Assembly: GCA_029936315.1 (NCBI GenBank)
Contig: JAPYTD010000038.1
Location: 1-40,757, forward strand
Origin: Planctomycetota bacterium
GTDB taxonomy: Bacteria; Planctomycetota; UBA1135; UBA2386
Direction of reading: 5' to 3'
Length of the DNA stretch: 40,757 nucleotides
Position numbers and translations under genes: made by a program. The first letter of the stretch is position 1, and each line of letters starts with the position of its first letter. Shown piece by piece: positions 9,112-15,677 of the stretch. The notes under the pieces are model-generated. The model saw only the letters and a list, made by a program, of their open reading frames with translations, did no database searches and had not been told where the DNA came from.

Positions 9112-9150
9112 GATTCTGTGCCTGGCACCGTACTGGCAGTCTTAGTTGAG
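9112..9150. repeat. Intergenic 39-bp repeat, copy 1, with GTGCC-T-GGCAC palindrome
   Basis: This 39-bp stretch matches 10455-10493 at 36 of 39 positions, in the same orientation. Its core is the palindrome GTGCCTGGCAC. It lies just downstream of the stop at 9088. The two copies bracket the gene at 9204-10442. Confidence 0.9.
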
Positions 9151-9203
9151 GAGGGGGCGCAGGCGCATGGCCTTAACGTGACGAAGTAGGCACAATCACC
9201 TGC

Positions 9204-10442
9204 ATGTTGCGATTGCTCGTGTTGGCCCTGACATGCACCGCCGCCGCGCAAGAGCCACTGCGCTTTTCGCGTGAGCACAGCGACTACGGATTACCGAACG
9301 CGAACGCCATTTGGCTGCCCTACAGCAGTAATGCAGATCATTGCTGCAATCAGATATGGCGCGCCATGTACCTGGCGGAGTGCGTCCCGCGTGACGTCGG
9401 CGGTGCGTTGCCGCAAGAACACAGCGAGCCGGCGGAGTTCTTCGTTCCTGGCTGGTACTTCACGAAACGCCAAGGAGTCGAACGAGACCGACACTTGTTT
9501 GGCGGCGACGGGCGCCAGATGCCAGTCGAAGGATTTGCGCGTGCGAACAGCAAGCAACTATTGGTATGGCTGCAACAAGTCGACGGTGACGTGCTGCGCG
9601 AGCTCAAAACCCGTCCGCGAGCGGCTGTCTGGTTCCAACACGATTTGCTGCGGCTGGCGCGTCGCTTGTTAGACACCAAGCAGAATCCAGAACTCATCGA
9701 ACCACTACTTCACTGCGCACACCGAGTCGCGCTGCCGAAGTCCGTCCTACAGAGCGACGCTGTGCGAACCGCGTCTGCCAGGGATGTAGCAGCGCAACTC
9801 AAGAACTTCGACCTGGCGAAGAGTGTCGAGGTGCAGAGGCGTTCGAGCCGTCTGTTTGATGCTGAATACGTGCAGCTGTGGTCGAGCATCTACCTGACTA
9901 GCCCCGGCCAAGATCGCAAGGCGATCGCAGCATGGCTAGCTAGCGGCAAGGGGCGCGCGCCGCTCGCGATGCATTCGACGGCGTTGCTCCTCCAGGGCAT
10001 TGTTGCCGTAGACGACGCGGGCGCACCTTGCGCAACCGATCTGGTTATCGAGGCTCGCACGCAGCGTCTCAGCAATCGCGAACCTCTAGCATTCGACAAC
10101 CCAACCACTACGAGGGATGGCGTCGATTTCGCGATGTGGTCGCTGCCACGCACGGCAGTGAGAGACATGGATGCGGCAACGACCGCAGTGCCGTTCGCAG
10201 CGTTCCGCAGCATCGACATGAATAGCCAGGAGCTGTTCCGCGATTACGGTTCGCTCAAGCACACCACGTACGCGGCGCAATGTGCGTTGTGCCATCGGCG
10301 TAGTAACACACCCGATTCGGCCATCGCTGGTTTCAGTGCGCTGCGGCTATCGAGCAAACCTCGAGTGGCAATGGCCGCTGAGCGCAAGCGGCAGGCCGAG
10401 GGCGAGATGTTGCGCTTCTTGGACAAGCTGCGCAGCAAGTAG
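9204..10442 (+). CDS. Secreted unknown protein with one C-terminal c-type haem site
   Basis: 412 residues with a short signal peptide (cleavage after TAAAQ). Near the C-terminus is a single haem-c attachment motif CALCH (residues 360-364), followed by a basic helical tail. The body has no family motif that I recognise; it contains conserved-looking HCCNQIWRAMYLAECVP near residues 46-62. It could be a small electron-transfer protein or an enzyme with a haem-bearing tail. It sits alone, flanked on both sides by copies of the same 39-bp repeat. No Shine-Dalgarno is obvious; ATG 9204 is chosen because the signal peptide begins there. Confidence 0.75.
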   Translation: MLRLLVLALTCTAAAQEPLRFSREHSDYGLPNANAIWLPYSSNADHCCNQIWRAMYLAECVPRDVGGALPQEHSEPAEFFVPGWYFTKRQGVERDRHLFGGDGRQMPVEGFARANSKQLLVWLQQVDGDVLRELKTRPRAAVWFQHDLLRLARRLLDTKQNPELIEPLLHCAHRVALPKSVLQSDAVRTASARDVAAQLKNFDLAKSVEVQRRSSRLFDAEYVQLWSSIYLTSPGQDRKAIAAWLASGKGRAPLAMHSTALLLQGIVAVDDAGAPCATDLVIEARTQRLSNREPLAFDNPTTTRDGVDFAMWSLPRTAVRDMDAATTAVPFAAFRSIDMNSQELFRDYGSLKHTTYAAQCALCHRRSNTPDSAIAGFSALRLSSKPRVAMAAERKRQAEGEMLRFLDKLRSK

Positions 10443-10454
10443 CGGGAAGAGCAT

Positions 10455-10493
10455 GATTCGGTGCCTGGCACCGTATTGGCAGTCTTAGTCGAG
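10455..10493. repeat. Intergenic 39-bp repeat, copy 2
   Basis: Second copy of the 9112-9150 repeat, in the same orientation, with three mismatches outside the palindrome GTGCCTGGCAC. Its right end covers the last codons and stop of the minus-strand gene that ends at 10485. It also lies just after the stop of the plus-strand haem protein at 10442, so the palindrome sits between two convergent genes where a terminator would be expected. Confidence 0.9.
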
Positions 10494-11039
10494 CAGGATG
10501 TGGGGGGTGCTGGTGGCTTGGCAGTGGCTGCGGAGGTGCTGGAGGATGGCGCGGTTGGGGGTGCTCCATTGCAGGAGCGTGTCGCCGGGTTGGGCTTGGT
10601 TTAGGAGAGAGTGCAGGTCGGGGCGTGGCTTGTGGGTGCCGGTCATCAGCGCGGTAAAGGCGCCTAGGAAGGCTCCGAGGAGGAAGCCTAGGGGGATCGC
10701 GATCGAGGCCAGGCCGCCGAACATGTCGAAGGCGAGGGAGAGCACGGCGTGGATGATGGCGCCGACTACGGCGCCGGTTGCGATGGCGAGAAGCAGGCCG
10801 CGGAGCCACCGGGTGGCGTGCGGATCGCGGATGTCGCGGACCAGGCTGAAGAGATGGTGGCGGTCGCACGCTTCTGGGTAGCGGCGCAGCGTCGCTTGCT
10901 CGGCGGCGGCTCGAACGGATAGCTCGGACCCAAGGGACTCCTTGAGTCCCCCGCTCCCAAGGGACTCCTTGAGTCCCCCGCAGTCGAAGAAGTCATCGAG
11001 TTCCTGGCCCTGGCGGAGGAGTGCGAACAGGGCGCTCAT
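10485..11039 (-). CDS. Small two-helix membrane protein, third gene of the NorC/NorB-like operon
   Basis: 184 residues from ATG 11039, ten bases after the stop of the NorB-like gene; the frame extends upstream but only through that gene. A soluble N-terminal part includes a nine-residue tandem repeat (SLGSGGLKE). Two adjacent glycine-rich transmembrane helices follow (WLRGLLLAIATGAVVGAIIHAV and a second ending GAFLGAFTALM). A soluble tail of about 55 residues ends the protein (LLNQAQPGDTLLQWSTPNRAIL). No metal-binding motif is evident and I do not recognise the family. Tight spacing suggests co-expression with, and perhaps assembly or accessory function for, the two upstream proteins. This is inference from context. 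Confidence 0.7.
   Translation of the reverse strand: MSALFALLRQGQELDDFFDCGGLKESLGSGGLKESLGSELSVRAAAEQATLRRYPEACDRHHLFSLVRDIRDPHATRWLRGLLLAIATGAVVGAIIHAVLSLAFDMFGGLASIAIPLGFLLGAFLGAFTALMTGTHKPRPDLHSLLNQAQPGDTLLQWSTPNRAILQHLRSHCQATSTPHILLD
10929..10980 (-). repeat. 27-bp in-frame tandem repeat with internal palindromes
   Basis: Two identical 25-bp copies at 10929-10953 and 10956-10980, separated by CT (period 27). Each contains the inverted repeat GGGACTC-CTT-GAGTCCC. It encodes repeated SLGSGGLKE in the small membrane protein. Confidence 0.9.
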
Positions 11040-11049
11040 CGGGGGCGAC

Positions 11050-12420
11050 TCAGGCCTGCGCTTTGCACTTGGCCATCGATAGCAGGCGCATGGTCGTGAC
11101 CACCAGGCCGACGCCGAGCGCCGAGCCGACGACAGGCAAAAGCCAACGACTGCCGCTGACCCATTGTGGTGTGGCTTCGCCGTTGTAGCGACTTGTGCCA
11201 TGCACGTAGCCGGCGACGCTAAGCCAAACAACCATGACGGCGAGAGAGCCGCTGATCAGCCAGATCATCTTCTTGGTGAGCGCGGCGTCGATGCGCGGGA
11301 GCACGGCACTACCGCGCAGTTCGACCACCAACCACGAGGCGGTGCCGAGCAGCACGAGCGTGTCGATGCCGACGGTTGCCCCCATCGCGTGGCCCATGAC
11401 GAGTTGCGTGCCGTGGATCAGCGTGTTCAATGGCGGGATCGAGATCACGATCGACGTGAACAACATGAAAATGGTCCACCACTTGGCCATGCCGAGCCAT
11501 CCGCCGCGACCGCAGAACGGCATCGAGCCCTGGCGCGTCTTGAGCATCTTGCCCATGTCGAGCATCAACTTGACCAGGATGATGACTTCGGCCATCGACA
11601 CCACGAACGCCACCCACTTGACGACGTCCGTCTGCGGCAGATGGTAGGTGTGGTGCACGAAGTTAGTGAAGCTGTTGAGACAGCCGACACCAAACAACCA
11701 GAACGCCACGGGCGACTGGGCGTACTTCTTGTTGCCGGACAACCGTTCGCCGACGTAGGTCAGCGAGCCATACATCATGAAGTTGAACGATCCGACCAGC
11801 GTGCCGCACGACTTCCACTGCACCTGCAGGTCCTTGATCGGGCTCTCGAACACCGAGTCCAGCAGGTACGCGTGCCCTTCGACAAACGTGTACATGAAGA
11901 ACAACGAACCGACCGTCCAGAACCAGACGTAGATCGGTTGCTCCCAAAATCCGTGGCGCAAGCGCCGCAGCAGGTTCCAGGCGAACGCCATCCAGCCAAC
12001 CAGCAGGATCACGCTGAAGACCACCGGGAAGCCGAGGTACTCGCGACCGGTGCTGAAGCCGAGCAACAGGGATACCAGAATGCCGGCACCGGCAACCAAC
12101 CAGCACACGGTGTGGATGCGGAAGCGCAGCAAGTCGCCGGCGGTCAAGCCACCGTGGCTACTGCACAAGTAGTGGTAGACGATCGCGATGCTGCCGCCAA
12201 AGATCCACAGCGACGCGAACGCGGTGTGGATCGGGCGCAGCCTCGGGAACGTTAGCCCCATGTCGTTGAGCGTGGTCGCGAACGATGGCACGTAGTGCAA
12301 GGCCCCTACGGCCCCACCAAGCACAGCGATCAGAATGCACGCCAACGCCATGCGGATTTGCACGCCACTGGTCTTCTGCAACATCTCGGCGGGCGGTGCC
12401 GTTTGCGTCGAGTCGCTCAT
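11050..12420 (-). CDS. NorB-like haem-copper oxidase superfamily catalytic subunit with altered ligands
   Basis: 456-residue polytopic membrane protein, about twelve helices. It resembles the catalytic subunit of nitric oxide reductases and cbb3-type oxidases. ATG 12420 overlaps the TGA of the upstream cytochrome in an ATGA junction. Visible equivalents of cNOR positions: H65 in RPIHTAF (low-spin haem b), E181 in FVEGH, the FeB pair H256-H257 in FVHHTYH, and H344 in HGTQLVMGHAMGA (high-spin haem b3). Two positions differ from cNOR by my motif alignment. The second low-spin haem ligand (two residues after the haem b3 His) is M346, not His. The first FeB His aligns with Y177, with H183 nearby instead. 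The neighbouring NorC-like gene supports a two-subunit enzyme at the cytoplasmic membrane. The substrate (NO, O2 or other) cannot be settled here. Confidence 0.8.
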   Translation of the reverse strand: MSDSTQTAPPAEMLQKTSGVQIRMALACILIAVLGGAVGALHYVPSFATTLNDMGLTFPRLRPIHTAFASLWIFGGSIAIVYHYLCSSHGGLTAGDLLRFRIHTVCWLVAGAGILVSLLLGFSTGREYLGFPVVFSVILLVGWMAFAWNLLRRLRHGFWEQPIYVWFWTVGSLFFMYTFVEGHAYLLDSVFESPIKDLQVQWKSCGTLVGSFNFMMYGSLTYVGERLSGNKKYAQSPVAFWLFGVGCLNSFTNFVHHTYHLPQTDVVKWVAFVVSMAEVIILVKLMLDMGKMLKTRQGSMPFCGRGGWLGMAKWWTIFMLFTSIVISIPPLNTLIHGTQLVMGHAMGATVGIDTLVLLGTASWLVVELRGSAVLPRIDAALTKKMIWLISGSLAVMVVWLSVAGYVHGTSRYNGEATPQWVSGSRWLLPVVGSALGVGLVVTTMRLLSMAKCKAQA

Positions 12421-13187
12421 TTGTATTCCCACCACGGCAAGGGTTGCTCTGCGCCAACACCACCAACCTTCTCAGCCAGTGCCTTGCGATCTTCATTGAG
12501 CCACACAACGAACGCGACCAAATCATCGACAGCCTGCTCGCCCAGATGGGCCCAGGCTTGCATGCCGCGATCGGGACGACCGGCAGCGATCGTCGTGTGC
12601 ACGGCCTTCTCGTCGATGCGTGCCAGAACAGTCGTCAGGTCCGGCGCGGTTTGCAAACCGAGCGGCGTCGCCTGCAACGGCACGTGGCACGCGGAGCAGT
12701 TCATCCTGAATGCGTGCGCGCCGCGCGTCACGGCTTCGGACAGCGACGTGTCACCAGCCGCCAGTTCTGCCAGGCGTTGATCCACCGCACTTCGCACCGC
12801 AGTTGGATTGAGCGGCTTGTTGCGCCGCGGCACGCCAATGCCCATGAAGCTCAACTCGTCAAGAAACAGCGCGATGTCGAGCCGCTCATCCTCGTCCAAG
12901 TGGAACGCCGGCATCTGCGCCGCGCCGACCGTCAACACTTCCTCGAGACGTTCGTCGGTCAGGCGCTGGGCGGCATTGGTCAGATCTGGGCCGAGGAAGC
13001 CACCAAATCCGTGGATCTGGTGACAGCTCTGGCAGTTGTGTTCATGCCAGAGACGACGACCCCGCACCGCTTCCTCCGTCAGGGTTTCGAAGGTGGAAGC
13101 AGTGTCATCGAGATAGACGAGGGCCGTCTGGGCTGCGAACGCAGCCACCAAGCCACCCATCAACAGCTTGCGCTGGACGAGATTCAC
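12417..13187 (-). CDS. NorC-like membrane-anchored dihaem cytochrome c
   Basis: 256 residues, starting at GTG 13187. An uncleaved N-terminal anchor helix (about 8-26) precedes the first cytochrome c domain with CQSCH (residues 52-56) in the NorC-like context GRRLWHEHNCQSCHQIHGFGGFLGPDLT, and a probable axial Met at VGAAQMPAF. A second domain carries CSACH (164-168) in FRMNCSACHVP, with GRPDRGMQAW as a likely distal Met region. Canonical NorC has one haem and is about 150 residues, so this is an extended dihaem form. It should pass electrons from periplasmic donors to the NorB-like subunit, whose gene overlaps it by four bases. No FNR-type operator is recognisable upstream (13188-13265). Confidence 0.85.
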   Translation of the reverse strand: MNLVQRKLLMGGLVAAFAAQTALVYLDDTASTFETLTEEAVRGRRLWHEHNCQSCHQIHGFGGFLGPDLTNAAQRLTDERLEEVLTVGAAQMPAFHLDEDERLDIALFLDELSFMGIGVPRRNKPLNPTAVRSAVDQRLAELAAGDTSLSEAVTRGAHAFRMNCSACHVPLQATPLGLQTAPDLTTVLARIDEKAVHTTIAAGRPDRGMQAWAHLGEQAVDDLVAFVVWLNEDRKALAEKVGGVGAEQPLPWWEYK

Positions 13188-13265
13188 GGGCGGAGAGGCT
13201 AGCGTGCAAGCCGCAAACTTCTGCCCCGCGTGTAACGAAAACTACGACTCAACTTGGGTTTCGGC

Positions 13266-14579
13266 CTACCGGGCAGCGGCGCCGCGCATGGCCCCCAACA
13301 GTGCCCGGACGCCGATTCGGATGGCCGGTTGGTAGTCGGGGTAGTACTTGCCGCTGTGCAAAACGGCCAGTTCATCAGCGTCCTGCATCTTCTTCAGGCG
13401 ATCGGGAGCCACGGTGCCAAGGCGGAACATGCACAGAGGTACATTCTCAGCGCGCAGCCGACCAAAGTCCTCGGCCACCATCGCCGGCATGATCTCGACG
13501 ACGTTTTTGGAGCCCAGCACCTTAGCGATGCCAGTGCGCACGGCTTCGGTCAGTGCCTTGTCGTTTTCCAGCGCCGGAGTGCTCTCACTGAACTCGACCT
13601 TTGGCTCCTTGGCCCCCACCGACGCCGCAGCCGCCTTGGCCTTGCGCCGGATCGCGGCGAGCATCTTGTTGCGCACTTCGTCCGTGTAACTGCGGATCGT
13701 CAATTGCAGGTGGCACGACGACGAGATGATGTTGTGCTTCTGGCCACCGTGAATCGAGCCAACCGTGATCACGCAAGCATCGACCGGGTTGATCTCGCGC
13801 GACACGATCGTCTGCAAATCGAGCACGAGCTTGGCCGCCTGCACAATCGGATCGATCGTCATGTGCGGCGACGCGCCGTGGCCAGCCTTGCCGTAGAGCG
13901 TGATGTCACAACTGTCGACGTTCGCCATCGCCGGCCCGGCGCGCAGCCCAACCTTGCCAATTGGCAGGTCCGCTGCCGTGTGCAAGGCAATCGCATGCTT
14001 GGGCCTGGGGAAGCGCGTCAACAAACCGTCCGCGAGCATGCGGTCCATGCCGCCCGAACGTTCTTCCGCCGGCTGCAGCATGAACACGATCGTGCCGTTG
14101 TAGGCATCCTTGTTGGCGGCAAGGTAACGAGCCACGCCGACCAGACAACTCATGTGCACGTCATGGCCGCACGCGTGCATGACTCCGATCGCACGGCCAT
14201 CGGCGCTCTCAGCACGAATCTTCGATGCGTAGGGCAGCCCCGTTTCTTCGGCGACCGGCAGCGCATCCATGTCGGCGCGCAACAGCACAACCGGGCCATC
14301 GCCGCAGCGCAGCACACCCACGACCCCATTGCCGCCGACTCGCTCGGTGACTTCGATGCCAACCGCGCGCAATTCCTTGGCCATGCGTGCAGCGGTCTTC
14401 ACCTCGCGGAACGACAACTCCGGGTTTTGGTGCAGGTACCGGTAGAGTTCTTCGAGCGACGAGCCGTTGGCCTCAAGCCAGGTAGCGACGTGCGCATCAG
14501 AACCGGCTTGCTGGGCAGCAACTCGCGCACTGCAGAGAATGCACGAGGCGAGGGCAACGAGAAGAGCATGGGCGCGCAT
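13266..14579 (-). CDS. M20-family amidohydrolase (hippurate/amino-acid-conjugate hydrolase type), exported
   Basis: 437 residues with a signal peptide (cleavage near RVAAQ, residue 23). It belongs to the M20D amidohydrolases, which cleave N-acyl amino acids such as hippurate. Motifs visible: LHQNPELSFREVKT, LRADMDALPVAEETG, metal-binding MHACGHDVHM, catalytic PAEERSGG, LHTA, the dimerisation-domain start GKAGHGASPH, and a C-terminal MVAEDFGRL. Metal ligands look complete. Most homologues are cytoplasmic; a Sec-exported form fits the periplasmic or extracellular catabolic theme here. It lies 20 bp upstream of the glycosylasparaginase in the divergent-free minus-strand run. Confidence 0.9.
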   Translation of the reverse strand: MRAHALLVALASCILCSARVAAQQAGSDAHVATWLEANGSSLEELYRYLHQNPELSFREVKTAARMAKELRAVGIEVTERVGGNGVVGVLRCGDGPVVLLRADMDALPVAEETGLPYASKIRAESADGRAIGVMHACGHDVHMSCLVGVARYLAANKDAYNGTIVFMLQPAEERSGGMDRMLADGLLTRFPRPKHAIALHTAADLPIGKVGLRAGPAMANVDSCDITLYGKAGHGASPHMTIDPIVQAAKLVLDLQTIVSREINPVDACVITVGSIHGGQKHNIISSSCHLQLTIRSYTDEVRNKMLAAIRRKAKAAAASVGAKEPKVEFSESTPALENDKALTEAVRTGIAKVLGSKNVVEIMPAMVAEDFGRLRAENVPLCMFRLGTVAPDRLKKMQDADELAVLHSGKYYPDYQPAIRIGVRALLGAMRGAAAR

Positions 14580-14599
14580 CGCCCCAGTGTGCCGCGTAA

Positions 14600-15562
14600 T
14601 CAGCGCGGCGTCACTTGTTCGACCGTCAAGACCTTGCTCTTGCCGTTGGTCGCGACGGCAAACGGGAACTTCTGGTTCGAGGCAGCAGCGCCGTAGCGCC
14701 CCGTTTTGTCGAGGGCGACAAAGCAGATGTCGAGCTTGTAGCCGCGCGGATCAAGGCGAGCGATGCGGTGCACGGCTTCTTCACACGCCGCCTGCGGGGT
14801 CATGCCCTGGCGCATGAACTCGACGATCAAGAACGTGCCGCAATAACGCATGACGTTCTCGCCAATGCCAGTCGCGCCAGCCGCGCCGACTTCCTCATCT
14901 ACATAGAGACCCGACCCCAGAATCGGCGAGTCCCCGACGCGGCCCGGCAGCTTGCCGCCGGCACCACTGGTGGAGCAACCACCTGCCAGGTGGCCATCCT
15001 TGTCCCGGACCAGCAAAGCGATGGTGTCGTGACCATCGCGATCGACATCCTTCGGGCGATGGCCTTCGGCCCAACTCTGCTTCTTGCTGGCGAGGTCGTC
15101 GATCGGCACCGACTCCACACCGTGCTCAAGCGCGAACCAGCGCGCGCCTTCGCCGACCAGCATCACGTGCTTGGACTTCTCCATGACGTGACGGGCGGCG
15201 CTGATCGGATGCACGATGCCTTCGATGCCAGCAACCGCGCCAGCGTCGCGACTCGGACCATCCATGATGCAGGCATCAAGTTGCGGATATCCGGCGGCAT
15301 TGGGGCGACCTCCGAGGCCGACCGAACCATCAGCACTGACGCGCTCCGTCTCACGAATACCGAGTTCGACGGCATCGATAAGCGACTTGCCAGCCGCGAG
15401 TGCCGCGATCGCCTTGTCGTTCGCGTGCTTGCCGAACGGCCACGTTGAAATGACCAAGGGCCCGTCGAGCACCTTCGCGCCCATCGGAGTGCCGACGCAA
15501 CCCGTCAGCAGGAACAACAACAGCAGCAACTGCGAGAGTCGTGCAGGAATCGGCGTCAACAT
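14600..15562 (-). CDS. N4-(beta-N-acetylglucosaminyl)-L-asparaginase, lipoprotein
   Basis: 320 residues. Ntn-hydrolase of the glycosylasparaginase family, which releases aspartate from N-linked glycan-asparagine; it self-cleaves before a threonine nucleophile. That threonine is T180 in RDGHDTIALL, and the substrate-pocket signature GRVGDSPILGSGLY with GAAGATGIGENVM is present. ATG 15562 starts a lipoprotein signal with lipobox LTGC (C22); the longer upstream frame reads as non-coding. An outer-membrane or periplasmic location suggests scavenging of glycan-asparagine from external glycoproteins. Length is typical for bacterial forms with a lipoprotein signal added. Confidence 0.9.
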   Translation of the reverse strand: MLTPIPARLSQLLLLLFLLTGCVGTPMGAKVLDGPLVISTWPFGKHANDKAIAALAAGKSLIDAVELGIRETERVSADGSVGLGGRPNAAGYPQLDACIMDGPSRDAGAVAGIEGIVHPISAARHVMEKSKHVMLVGEGARWFALEHGVESVPIDDLASKKQSWAEGHRPKDVDRDGHDTIALLVRDKDGHLAGGCSTSGAGGKLPGRVGDSPILGSGLYVDEEVGAAGATGIGENVMRYCGTFLIVEFMRQGMTPQAACEEAVHRIARLDPRGYKLDICFVALDKTGRYGAAASNQKFPFAVATNGKSKVLTVEQVTPR

Positions 15563-15677
15563 GTGGCCCGTGATCCTACCGATGACAGCCCTCCCGCATA
15601 CTGCCGAAGATCGCACGTTGCGAACGACTCGCGCGCAACGTGACGATCCGACGGGCTCGCCGATTGGGGCCCCGCGA

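Noticed and set aside
13254..14696. 480-codon plus-strand frame
   Set aside because: Antisense to the M20 amidohydrolase, which has complete family motifs.
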